Below, piece by piece: positions 43,776-53,800 of a DNA stretch of 64,000 nucleotides. The stretch is taken from positions 186,001 through 250,000 of the forward strand of contig NZ_JBOFTR010000004.1 of the NCBI RefSeq assembly GCF_051652165.1, read 5' to 3'. The notes beneath the pieces were generated by a model, which did not search any database, had not been told where the DNA came from, and worked only from the letters and a program-made list of their open reading frames with translations. The stretch's first letter is position 1. Each line of letters starts with the position of its first letter. The DNA is from Plesiomonas sp051652165. Its GTDB lineage: Bacteria; Pseudomonadota; Gammaproteobacteria; Enterobacterales; CAMTGL01. The translations under genes were made by a program, and so were the position numbers.

Positions 43776-44888
43776 GTGAGTCTTAAGTCTCTTTTCGGCG
43801 TAGAGTCGGATATTAGCGTTAAAATAGTTCCCATTTTAGATACTTTCACTCATGCAACATTATTGCAGCCATTGAGCCAGTTGCAGGCATTAAAACAAGC
43901 TAGTATCAAACGTGAAGAACTTACATTACGGCTCAATATGCCTTTTGCGTGGCAATCGGGGTTTGATGCCTTAAAAGAAGCTGTAGAAGCCCCTATCTTA
44001 GCCGCAACAGGGGCAAAACAGATCCGTTGGATTATCGAATACAATGTTGCCACACTCAAACGTGCTAATACCCAGCCGGGCGTGAAAGGTGTCAAAAATA
44101 TTATTGCAGTGACATCAGGCAAGGGGGGGGTAGGCAAATCGAGCACAGCAGTGAATCTGGCATTAGCATTGGCTGCAGAAGGCGGAAAAGTAGGAATTTT
44201 AGATGCCGACATTTACGGCCCGTCTGTGCCTATGATGCTCGGTACAGAAGATCAGCGTCCCACCTCACCGGATGGGCAACATATGGTACCTGTCAGTGCG
44301 CACGGTATTGCTACCAATTCAATTGGTTATCTGGTTGAGGCCGACAGTGCCACTATCTGGCGTGGCCCGATGGCCAGCCGTGCATTGGGGCAGTTGTTGA
44401 ATGAAACATGGTGGCCCGATCTTGATTATCTCGTGATTGATATGCCACCAGGCACAGGTGATATTCAACTCACCCTTTCACAGCAAACACCGGTGACTTG
44501 CGCAGTCGTGGTTACAACACCACAAGATGTTGCATTGTTAGATGCTGCTAAGGGTATTGCTATGTTTGAAAAAGTGAACGTCCCTGTAGTGGGTATTGTC
44601 GAGAACATGAGCATGCACATTTGCAGCGAATGCGGTCATCATGAGGCTATTTTTGGCACCGGTGGTGCTGCACGGTTAGCTGAAAAGTATGGTGTTGAAT
44701 TGCTGGCACAACTGCCATTACATATCCGATTACGTGAAGACCTTGATCGCGGCGAGCCGACTGTAGTTGCTGCACCAGAAAGTGAGTTTACTTACATTTA
44801 CCGACAATTAGCAGCACGTATTGCTGCAAAAATGTACTGGAGTGGTGAATCTATCGCCACAGAGATTGCCATTCGTAATATTAGTTAA
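43776..44888 (+). CDS. apbC: Iron-sulfur carrier ApbC/Mrp
   Basis: ATPase that carries and inserts Fe-S clusters in the cytosol. From the GTG at 43776 the product has 370 residues, the same as E. coli Mrp. AAAGGAG stands 8 bases ahead, whereas the longer opening at 43731 is a TTG with no site. A degenerate N-terminal MIP18-like domain precedes the deviant Walker A SGKGGVGKSS (about residues 105-114), DADIYGPSVP and DMPPGTGD. The cluster-binding cysteine pair is in ICSECGHHE. It is divergent from metG. Confidence 0.95.
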   Translation: MSLKSLFGVESDISVKIVPILDTFTHATLLQPLSQLQALKQASIKREELTLRLNMPFAWQSGFDALKEAVEAPILAATGAKQIRWIIEYNVATLKRANTQPGVKGVKNIIAVTSGKGGVGKSSTAVNLALALAAEGGKVGILDADIYGPSVPMMLGTEDQRPTSPDGQHMVPVSAHGIATNSIGYLVEADSATIWRGPMASRALGQLLNETWWPDLDYLVIDMPPGTGDIQLTLSQQTPVTCAVVVTTPQDVALLDAAKGIAMFEKVNVPVVGIVENMSMHICSECGHHEAIFGTGGAARLAEKYGVELLAQLPLHIRLREDLDRGEPTVVAAPESEFTYIYRQLAARIAAKMYWSGESIATEIAIRNIS

Positions 44889-44989
44889 AATCAATGGTAG
44901 CGTGATGAGGGTCAAATTTCTTATAATCATAAAGTTTGTACCCACGTCATCATTTATTTTCACGCCACTAGAGTAACCAGAGCTTCACT

Positions 44990-45634
44990 ATGACAGAACA
45001 ATCTCAGCAGTGTCTCATCATCGGTATCGCTGGCGCTTCAGCGTCAGGAAAAAGTCTTATTGCCAGCACCATTTACCGTGAGCTGTGTGAACAGCTTGGC
45101 GATGCTCAAATCGGCGTGATATCTGAAGATTGCTATTACAAAGATCAAAGCCATTTACCGATGGATGTTCGTGTTAAAACGAACTACGATCATCCAAAAG
45201 CAATGGATCATGACTTATTGTTGCAGCACTTACAGATGCTGCAACGTGGCGAAGCAGTTGATATTCCGCAATACAGCTATGTAGAGCACACGCGTAAACA
45301 AGATGCTATTCACTTTGAGCCAAAAAAGGTGATTATTTTGGAAGGCATTTTATTGCTGACCGATGTTCGTCTACGTGGTGAAATGCATGCCTCAATTTTT
45401 ATTGATACGCCTCTGGATATCTGTTTACTGCGTCGTGTCAGAAGAGATGTGACAGAGCGTGGTCGTACTATGGAATCAGTGCTTGAACAGTACCAAAAAA
45501 CGGTACGGCCAATGTTCTTACAGTTTATTGAACCTTCAAAACAGTATGCTGATATTATCGTGCCGCGTGGTGGAAAAAACCGCATCGCTATCGATATTCT
45601 GAAAGCAAAAATTACGCAGTTACTCAGCGAGTAA
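44990..45634 (+). CDS. udk: Uridine/cytidine kinase
   Basis: Phosphorylates uridine and cytidine with GTP/ATP in pyrimidine salvage. The 214 residues (E. coli 213) have the P-loop GIAGASASGKSLIAS (about residues 12-26), EDCYYKD, NYDHPKAMDHDLL and the RDVTERGRT lid arginines. The sequence ends in a family-typical helix. It is followed by a strong terminator and then dcd and asmA, the same neighbours as in E. coli. Confidence 0.97.
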   Translation: MTEQSQQCLIIGIAGASASGKSLIASTIYRELCEQLGDAQIGVISEDCYYKDQSHLPMDVRVKTNYDHPKAMDHDLLLQHLQMLQRGEAVDIPQYSYVEHTRKQDAIHFEPKKVIILEGILLLTDVRLRGEMHASIFIDTPLDICLLRRVRRDVTERGRTMESVLEQYQKTVRPMFLQFIEPSKQYADIIVPRGGKNRIAIDILKAKITQLLSE

Positions 45635-45652
45635 ATGCTATACATCATATTG

Positions 45653-45682
45653 AAAGAGGCTGGCTTTTCCAGCCTCTTTTTT
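45653..45682 (+). terminator. Intrinsic terminator after udk
   Basis: AAAGAGGCTGG (45653-45663), CTTTT loop, CCAGCCTCTTT (45669-45679), and a T tract. Confidence 0.93.
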
Positions 45683-45819
45683 AATCTGCAAATAAACGTA
45701 ACGGCTTATTCCTGCATGCCCATGTAGACTTTTCGACATAAATCACCGAGACTAACCGTTATGTTATCGAAATCATCTTAAAATTTAGGTGGTTACGAAA
45801 TAATCTGGAGCTATTTTCA

Positions 45820-46401
45820 ATGCGTTTATGTGATACAGATATAGAAGCTGCGTTGGACAACGGTCGAATTATCATTGACCCTCGCCCGCCTGTTGAGCGT
45901 ATTAATGGCGCAACTGTTGATGTGCGTTTAGGTAATCAGTTTCGGGTTTTTCGTGATCATACTGCCGCATTTATCGATCTGAGTGGCCCAAAAGATGAGG
46001 TGAGTGCAGCACTCGAGCGTGTGATGAGTGATGAGATCGTACTTGCTGATGGGGAAGCATTTTTCCTACATCCTGGAGAGCTGGCGCTGGCTGTGACTTA
46101 TGAATCGGTGACATTGCCTGATGATATAGTAGGTTGGCTTGATGGCCGATCATCGTTAGCGCGATTAGGCTTGATGGTACATGTTACGGCACACCGCATT
46201 GATCCCGGTTGGCAAGGCTGCATCGTGCTGGAGTTTTATAATTCAGGAAAACTACCCTTAGCACTTCGGCCTGAAATGTTAATCGGTGCATTAAGCTTTG
46301 AGCCATTAACCGGGCCTGCTGCACGGCCATATAATCGCCGTATTGATGCAAAATATAAAAATCAACAAGGTGCTGTGGCCAGCCGTATTGATAAAGATTA
46401 A
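45820..46401 (+). CDS. dcd: dCTP deaminase
   Basis: Deaminates dCTP to dUTP, feeding dTMP synthesis. The 193 residues equal E. coli Dcd. The conserved blocks are MRLCDTDIEAAL, LHPGELALAVTYE, the active-site GRSSLARLGLMVHVTAHRID and the catalytic Glu in GCIVLEFYNSGKLPL. It is 34 bases before asmA, so co-transcription is likely. Confidence 0.97.
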   Translation: MRLCDTDIEAALDNGRIIIDPRPPVERINGATVDVRLGNQFRVFRDHTAAFIDLSGPKDEVSAALERVMSDEIVLADGEAFFLHPGELALAVTYESVTLPDDIVGWLDGRSSLARLGLMVHVTAHRIDPGWQGCIVLEFYNSGKLPLALRPEMLIGALSFEPLTGPAARPYNRRIDAKYKNQQGAVASRIDKD

Positions 46402-46435
46402 TACAGGTTAGATTGATAATAAAAATGAGGCAGGG

Positions 46436-48331
46436 ATGAGAAAGTGGGCCATACTCGGATGTATTCTGAGTGTATTTGTAATAGCAGCATATGCTCTGTT
46501 GTTATCTATTAATACTGATCAGTTTAAAGCACTTATCACTGAGCGTATTAAAAATAAAACAGGTCAAGCATTGACCATACAAGGTTCATTACAGTGGCGT
46601 TTTTCCTATGGGCTTTACTTGCATGCAGGTAAAACCTTACTGACTAGCCCTGCCGGTTACCAAGACCCTTATATTCTTCAAGCAAAAGATATTTCACTCA
46701 ATATTGGTTTATTTCCCTTATTAAGTAAACAACTGGTCATTAATGATTTGCAGCTTGGTGGTGTTACCGCCGTGCTGGAAATTGCCGCAAATGGCACCAG
46801 TAACTGGGATGCGCTTGCGCGCGATGATATTTCTACTGACAGCGAGCAGAAGCATCCGAATATACAAGAGCAAACGTTACCGGCACTATCTTCTACAACA
46901 CAAGTATCACCACATGTAGCGTCAGAGTGGGATATTATATTGCGTAAAATCACCGTTAATGAAAGCCGTCTTATTTGGCGAAAGGCGGCTGATTCTGTTG
47001 TATTTAATCAGTTAAATATTGCGTTAGGGCATGCAGTAGATGGTATTTTCCCATTACAACTCTCATCTTCGATAATACTTCCTCATGATACCTTAGTCAT
47101 TAATTATCAGGGGCAATTATCATTAAATGAAAACCTTAATAATATTTCCCTGAAAAAAAATAATCTGGAAATTACATTACGTAATAACATTTCGACAACA
47201 ATGGCGGAAAATAAAATTATCAGTACATTTTCTGCTGAATTAAATCGAAAAGAGGGAAAAGTCACTCTCAACAATATTCACATTGATTCTCCTATTGCAA
47301 AAATCACGGGTGAGATTGTTGCGAAAACAAAGCCTGTACCAGGCTTTGTTGATATTAATATTAGTAGCCCTTATCTTGATCTTGATGCACTACTTCCGCT
47401 TTGGAAAGATGTAATGGAAAGAGTGACATCGCCGAAAATATCGCACTATCAAAATATATCGCTACAAAATGAAAATAAGAAAAATAGTGTATTTGCTGAT
47501 ACTGATCATATGGCTATAGACTCACAAAGTGATAGCAGCTCTAAAAAGAGTAGTCTATACCATACAGGTGGTTTTGTTACTTTAAGAGTAAATAAAATAC
47601 AATGGCGAAAACAGCATTTTGATGCTCTCTTTTTTGATGCAACACTTCAACAAGGTATTGTTTCTATTGATCGGTTTAGCATGAATGGATTAGGTGGTGT
47701 ACTGAAAGCTACGGGAACAATAAATTTATTGAACGAACCTAAAACATTTGAAATATCACCTGTACTAACACAAGTTGAACTTTCATCATTGCTTAACTGG
47801 GTACAAGCAGGCGTGAGTGCCAATGGGGTACTCAATATGACAGGAAAGTGGTTATTTTCTGGGTGGCCAAGTATAGATTCCAGCCATGGTTTTATGACTT
47901 TATTATTACATAACGTTGAGTTTAAAGGCGTTAATTTACCTTATTTGATCTCCAGTAGTATAGCACGAGCAAAAGGTAAAAATGTAGACAGTGAGTCAGT
48001 CATCTACCAAACGTATTTAGATAAAATGGCGGTAGATGTGAATTTTAATCAGGGTAAATTAAAAATTGCACGGATGAATGCATCAGCAAGTAAGTTTGCA
48101 TTAAACGCAACTGGAAATGTTAATTTATTAACAAATCAGTGTGATTTAGCATTAAATAACCGCATTCAATTGCCAAATAACGATACACTTTTTGTTAATG
48201 TTCCTTTATATGTGTATGGTTCGTTAAAGAATCTTAATTATCGGATTGATATGGTGGAAATATTAAAGCAACAACTTCAAGAGAGTAAACAAAAATTACG
48301 CAATAAACTTAAAAATCAAGATGCATTGTAG
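46436..48331 (+). CDS. asmA: AsmA outer membrane assembly protein
   Basis: AsmA-like bridge-type protein anchored in the inner membrane and reaching into the periplasm, linked in E. coli to outer membrane assembly and lipid balance. The 631-residue product (E. coli 617) begins with a membrane anchor (ILGCILSVFVIAAYALLLSI, about residues 5-24). The N-terminal AsmA domain has the turn GQALTIQGSLQWRFSYGLYLHAG. The C-terminal beta-rich AsmA_2 domain spans about residues 380-600. A polar, low-complexity linker (about 340-380) is less conserved. It follows dcd as in E. coli. Confidence 0.92.
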   Translation: MRKWAILGCILSVFVIAAYALLLSINTDQFKALITERIKNKTGQALTIQGSLQWRFSYGLYLHAGKTLLTSPAGYQDPYILQAKDISLNIGLFPLLSKQLVINDLQLGGVTAVLEIAANGTSNWDALARDDISTDSEQKHPNIQEQTLPALSSTTQVSPHVASEWDIILRKITVNESRLIWRKAADSVVFNQLNIALGHAVDGIFPLQLSSSIILPHDTLVINYQGQLSLNENLNNISLKKNNLEITLRNNISTTMAENKIISTFSAELNRKEGKVTLNNIHIDSPIAKITGEIVAKTKPVPGFVDINISSPYLDLDALLPLWKDVMERVTSPKISHYQNISLQNENKKNSVFADTDHMAIDSQSDSSSKKSSLYHTGGFVTLRVNKIQWRKQHFDALFFDATLQQGIVSIDRFSMNGLGGVLKATGTINLLNEPKTFEISPVLTQVELSSLLNWVQAGVSANGVLNMTGKWLFSGWPSIDSSHGFMTLLLHNVEFKGVNLPYLISSSIARAKGKNVDSESVIYQTYLDKMAVDVNFNQGKLKIARMNASASKFALNATGNVNLLTNQCDLALNNRIQLPNNDTLFVNVPLYVYGSLKNLNYRIDMVEILKQQLQESKQKLRNKLKNQDAL

Positions 48332-48448
48332 TGTAATAAAGTAAAAGAGATTAATGCATTATAACTGAACAAAAACTATCACTTTGTCGCTCTCTGGCCT
48401 AATATAGATAACAAATATAAATTATCATTTATTTAGCGGTAGGTGAAA

Positions 48449-49546
48449 ATGGCAAAATATATTGGGCTCATGTCAGGTACGAGCTTAGATGGTGCTGATA
48501 CTGTTTTAGTAGAAACTGATGGCCAACAAGTTACATTAATTGCGGCTGATTTTTTACCGATGCCAGAAATATTGAAACAGTCAATACTTGATGTATGCCA
48601 TGGGCAGGCAACAACATTGGTTAATATTGGCCAACTCGATCACCGTTTAGGGCTATTTTTTGCTGAAGCAGTACAACAATTGTTGATAAAACATCATATT
48701 TTGGCTGCGGATGTTGATGCTATTGGCTGCCATGGGCAAACAGTCTACCATGATCCTGATGGTATTTATCCATTTAGTTTGCAATTAGGTGATGCCAATA
48801 TTATTGCAGCACGAACAGGTATTACAACCATTACAGATTTTCGTCGTCGTGATTTAGCACTGGGTGGTCAAGGTGCGCCACTGGTTCCAGCATTTCATGC
48901 GGCTCTGTTTGGAACATCAGCATCACGTGCAATACTTAATATTGGTGGAATCGCAAATATTACGTTGCTATCACCTCATCATCATATTACAGGGTTTGAT
49001 ACTGGCCCAGGGAATGTACTACTTGACGCTTGGGTGAGGTTACAAACAGGTAATCCATTTGATAATAATGCCGAATTTGCCAAACAAGGGCAGATTTGTA
49101 CTGAACTATTACATGTGTTGTTTACAGAACCTTTTTTCACACTTCAACCACCGAAAAGTACAGGGCGCGAACTGTTTAATCTGACATGGCTACAACAAAA
49201 ACTAAATCAGTTCCCTACGCTTTCTGCAGTTGATATTCAGGCAACACTGGTTGAGTTAACCGCTATCAGTATCACGCGCTCGCTAAATAGTCAAAACGAG
49301 ATATTCAGTGAACTCTTAGTATGTGGTGGTGGTGTTCATAACCCATTATTGATGCAGCGTTTAGCCGATCATTTGCCTCATACACATGTTCTATCTACAG
49401 AACACTACGGTGTTAACCCTGATTATATGGAAGCAATGGCATTTGCTTGGCTTGGTTGGTGTGCTATTCATAAACAGCATGGAAATCTTCCTGCAGTAAC
49501 AGGCGCAGAACACTCTGCTGTATTAGGCGCAATTTATTCACGTTAA
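48449..49546 (+). CDS. anmK: Anhydro-N-acetylmuramic acid kinase
   Basis: Converts recycled 1,6-anhydro-MurNAc to MurNAc 6-phosphate in the cytosol, part of murein recycling. The 365 residues from ATG 48449 show the ATP-binding loop MSGTSLDGAD, CHGQTVYHDP, TDFRRRDLALGGQGAPLVPAFH (split at the G's into shorter blocks in relatives), NIGGIANITL and FDTGPGN. CGGGVHNPLLM is near the end. AGGT stands just upstream; the frame also opens two codons earlier with GTG. No etherase gene (murQ) is adjacent. Confidence 0.95.
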   Translation: MAKYIGLMSGTSLDGADTVLVETDGQQVTLIAADFLPMPEILKQSILDVCHGQATTLVNIGQLDHRLGLFFAEAVQQLLIKHHILAADVDAIGCHGQTVYHDPDGIYPFSLQLGDANIIAARTGITTITDFRRRDLALGGQGAPLVPAFHAALFGTSASRAILNIGGIANITLLSPHHHITGFDTGPGNVLLDAWVRLQTGNPFDNNAEFAKQGQICTELLHVLFTEPFFTLQPPKSTGRELFNLTWLQQKLNQFPTLSAVDIQATLVELTAISITRSLNSQNEIFSELLVCGGGVHNPLLMQRLADHLPHTHVLSTEHYGVNPDYMEAMAFAWLGWCAIHKQHGNLPAVTGAEHSAVLGAIYSR

Positions 49547-49766
49547 AAGTGGAAAGAAATCCAGTATAAATATCTACTTTTAACATTGAGAAAACATTTA
49601 CCGAATAAGATATTCCACTCACTCCATAATAAATATTTTGTCAAACAGTTTCCTTTATTTCTTACCATTTTTGCCAAGCTTATCGCGTAAGTGTAACTTG
49701 AGGGTGGTTATATTGTGGTCACTAATATGAAATATGTTTCTATTAAACAAGTGGGTGGTAGAAACA

Positions 49767-50570
49767 ATGCTGAAGGAACAGCAACTGATTATTTCTAATC
49801 CCAGTTTAATACCTATGCACAGTTTGCGCTGGGTATTATTTGGTGATTTGGCTAGAGAACATTTTATTGCCGCATACCATTTGGCATTTAAAAACTTCTT
49901 ACCATTACAAATGGAGTGGTTGGATCTTAGTGTATACGATATCCCTTTAATTGAGCTGGAAAAAGGGCTACCTGCGTGGCTGCATCGGCCCTCTGCATTA
50001 GGCTTGCGCGCTTTATTTGTTCATGTAGAAGAAGGGCATTTACAATTAATTATCACTTGGCAACGGCAATATATTACACGACAAGAAATTATTGATCTAT
50101 TGTGTCAAGTATCAGAGAGTTATAACTCTACGTTATTAAATTTAAATTATAATGCTATTCATGTTTTACCACTTGTCGAGTTTCTTCAAGAAACAGATTC
50201 TCTTGCTGAATCACCAACGTGCTCAAGTGTTATTGATATAACCGCAAAGGAATATGAGCAGATACGTGCGCGACAATGTATAATATTACCGGCTGTATGG
50301 CGTTGGGCTGAACTTCATGGTTTCCATCGAGAGCAATTGCATGCCGAGTGGTTAGAGTGTGATTTAGTTAAACCAGTAGGTGTTAATGTTCAGCATTTAG
50401 CACCTATATTGAATGTTGTACTTGATAAAATGATTGAAATCTCTTTGCTTACTCTAAATGGAAAAGAGAGTCCTGAATTAACCTTGCAAATCGCGTGTCG
50501 TCATCCTCAATCTGTCTCTCTCCCACAGTTATTACAAAATCTAAAAACATTTTTGCTGGAGTTTCGATAA
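49767..50570 (+). CDS. Hypothetical protein, unrecognised
   Basis: A 267-residue protein whose family I do not recognise. It has no signal peptide or membrane helix. It is rich in Leu, Trp and His, with W at intervals (HSLRWVLFGD, LQMEWLDLSVYDIP, LPAWLHRPS, ITWQRQYIT, PAVWRWAELHGFH). It reads as a globular cytosolic protein, possibly two repeats of an alpha/beta unit. The ATG at 49767 has GGTGG 8 bases upstream; the frame also opens at 49734. Composition matches the surrounding core genes. It stands alone between anmK and the rne terminator, so there is no operon clue. Confidence 0.7.
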   Translation: MLKEQQLIISNPSLIPMHSLRWVLFGDLAREHFIAAYHLAFKNFLPLQMEWLDLSVYDIPLIELEKGLPAWLHRPSALGLRALFVHVEEGHLQLIITWQRQYITRQEIIDLLCQVSESYNSTLLNLNYNAIHVLPLVEFLQETDSLAESPTCSSVIDITAKEYEQIRARQCIILPAVWRWAELHGFHREQLHAEWLECDLVKPVGVNVQHLAPILNVVLDKMIEISLLTLNGKESPELTLQIACRHPQSVSLPQLLQNLKTFLLEFR

Positions 50571-50760
50571 CGTAAAAGTGCATATTATTTTTGTGATAGA
50601 TAGAGCAACTAGAGATAGATCATTGAGTAACGCACAATATACAAGCAGCTTAATGACAAGATAAGAATTAGAGCCAATATAAATGTAGTGAAAAGGGTAT
50701 AGCTAAATTTAGAAGCATACAAAATAGAGCTAAAATATAACGCTATTTTGCATTCAGATA

Positions 50761-50790
50761 AAATAAAAGCCGCATTAGCGGCTTTTATTT
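50761..50790. terminator. Bidirectional terminator at the 3' end of rne
   Basis: AAATAAAAGCCGC (50761-50773), ATTA loop and GCGGCTTTTATTT (50778-50790) form a perfect 13-base stem usable from both sides. Confidence 0.9.
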
Positions 50791-50819
50791 ATAGCGAAGA
50801 GTATGAATACAATAACGTA

Positions 50820-53800
50820 TTACAACCCTGTTTTAGCGGCAGCAGCATGTGCATGATGTGTTGCAGCTTGGCTTCCTGCTGCGCCACGCCCAGTAAACAC
50901 ATATGTTGGGCGAACCCATGTACTGTGTATTGGCGCTACAGGGCCACTACTGATGGCCGGAGCTTTTGCCATCACTGCACTAGAATAACCACGTGGAGGT
51001 GTTGTCTGAATAGGATTAACCTCAATAAACAGCTCTTCCATTGGCATTTCAGTGCACGCTATTTCGTTAACCACTATTTTTGTGCCGAGATTTACATCTG
51101 TGGTTGCAATGACAATATTTTCTGCAATAACATCAGTTGCAATAACATCAGTCACAATCGGCAACTCTGCAGGTGATGCATCAATAGCAGCGAATGCTTC
51201 GTGCTTATGATCAAACTCTGCAGTCGATGCGATAACATCAGCAGTAGGTGTTATTGCTACTGTATCCGTCGTCACAATATTGGCTTTTGCTTCACATGGC
51301 TTGACATTTACAGTATCAACCGTTGGTGTATATTCTGTTTCTGGTAGCAGAGCTACAGATATAACAGAATCAGTTGTTGTTACTTTTTCAGCAATCTCAC
51401 TGGATATTGTCGCACTAGAGGTGGCTTGCTCAACTACCGTTTCATCAGCGGTAGATGCTGGTGCTGTGGTTATGGTTTCAGCAATACTTGGTGTTATCAG
51501 TTTCATTTGTGCATCACGAAGTGCTTTCTCTTTTGCTGCAGCAGCAGCAGAAGGTGAAATAGCTTGTGATGATGAGGATGACGCTGCTGATGTTGCTGAC
51601 ACAGTGTTAAATACCGGTGCGACTAAAACAGAGCGCGGTAATACGGTTTCTGTTGACGCAGTATTTGCAGCCTTAGCCGTTGAAATCGGTGTTGTGACAT
51701 TCACAGTTTCAGTGACATTTGCTGATGCTAAGTGATAATCATCAGTACATGCAGCCGGTTTAGTTGCTACAGTCGATACTGCACCTGCTTGTGCAGGCGT
51801 TGTACTTACTGTTGTTGATACATCGAATGTAGTAACAATGGCAACGTCTGTTTTTTCTGTTGCTGTTACTACCCCTTGATTTGCCGTGTTTATTTCTGTG
51901 TTGAGCGTTTTGGCTTCAACTGTAGGGATGGTCGCTATTTCTATCTCTGGGGCTGGAGATTGCATTACTGCAACTGCATGAGCTTGTGCAGCTTGATTCT
52001 CTAATAACACTTCATTAGGAACAAAGGCCGCGGTTTCAGCTTGCTGAGTGGCAGTATCAACATGGTGCTCGCTCTGCTGTACAGGATATTGAATCCACAC
52101 TTTCCCACTTGATAGCTCAGGTGAGAACATCGCCATAGCAAGTGGAACAGGAGAGGTGGCATGGCGACGATCGTCACGATAACGACGACGGCGTTGACCA
52201 CTGACACGTAAGTGACGTGGTGAGCGACGAGAACGACGGTGGCCATCAAAATTACGATCTTGATTATCACTAGTCACAGATTCTACATCACTGTCTACAG
52301 GACTAACCGTTTCAGAAACAGCTTGCAGTACAGAATGTGACTCTGGTGCTACTGCACTAACTTCTGTCGTTTCCGTGTTAATAGCCTGCTCTGTGCTAAG
52401 ATCTGCAACGGTTTCAGCGTTAACATCCGTAATGCGCACTTTACGACGTAGCTGACGACGCTGACGACGCTGCGTAACTTGTTGCTGCTTATCTTCTTCA
52501 ATCTCAGTGACAGTGTTTACAACATTGTTCTCTGCTTGTGTTGCATTATCAGAAAGCGCAGATGTTTGACGCTTATCGTCTGGACGACGACGTTGTTGAC
52601 GTTCAGGGCGATTGCCACGAGGCTGCTCATCACGTGATTTACGACGCTCATTACTACGATCTTGATCGTTAATAGTCGCAGTATTGTCATCGGTTTGTGC
52701 AGTACGTGGATTACGATTTTCCTGATTACGACGGCGGCGGTTATCATTATCACCGCGTTCAGGTCGCTCAGAGCGATCACCTCGCTCATTACGGTCATTG
52801 CGGTCACGGCGAGGCTGGCGATCATCACGCTGACGGTTATTACGTTGTGGTCGGCGTGGTTCACGTTGTTCAGTTTTAACCGGTTCGATTTTTTCAGATG
52901 CAGTTTTTTCACTGCCTGCAAAAATAGACTTAATAAAACCGAATAATCGACTAAAAATAGACGGAGAGTGTGTCTCATGGACACGCGGTGCTGCGGGTGT
53001 AGGAGCTTGCACCGGTAGAATGTTGACTGCTGCAGGTGTTTCTGGTGGCGTTGATAATCCAGTTAACGCAGGCGTTTCTGTTATCACAGGTTTTCGACGA
53101 TCAGTATTCTGCTCTTCAGCTTCCGCCAATGCAGCTGCTTCATGGATTTGCGGCAATAAATAACTTAGAGCATGGCTCTCTTCACCTTCACGCATACGCA
53201 CAACATTAAAGTGTGGCGTTTCCATACGATCATTAGGTACAACAATAACACGTACATTGTGGCGTGATTCAATCACTCCAATCGACTTACGCTTTTCGTT
53301 GAGCAAATAAGAGGCAATATGTACAGGAACAACGGCATGAACCTGAGAAGTATTGTCTTTTAGTGCCTCTTCTTCCATTAAACGCAGGATAGAAAGAGAA
53401 AGAGACTCATTATCACGTACTGTACCTGTTCCACTACAACGTGGACAGACATGGTGGCTTGATTCACCTAAAGATGGGCTTAACCGTTGACGAGACATTT
53501 CGAGCAGACCAAAGCGCGAAATACGGCCAATCTGCACACGAGCCCGATCTTGACGCACAGCATCACGCATACGGTTTTCAACTTCACGCTGATGGCGCAC
53601 TGGGGTCATATCAATGAAGTCGATAACAATTAAGCCACCTAGATCGCGCAAACGTAGTTGGCGTGCAATTTCATCTGCGGCTTCTAAGTTAGTATTTAAT
53701 GCAGTCTCTTCGATATCGCCTCCACGCGTTGCACGGGCAGAGTTGATATCGATAGCGGTCAACGCTTCAGTGCTATCAATAACGATAGAGCCACCGGAAG

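Noticed and set aside
51280..51735. A 151-codon plus-strand open frame inside rne
   Set aside because: It is antisense to the Thr/Val/Ala-rich linker of RNase E. Its low-complexity composition is the mirror of that linker, and it has no ribosome site.
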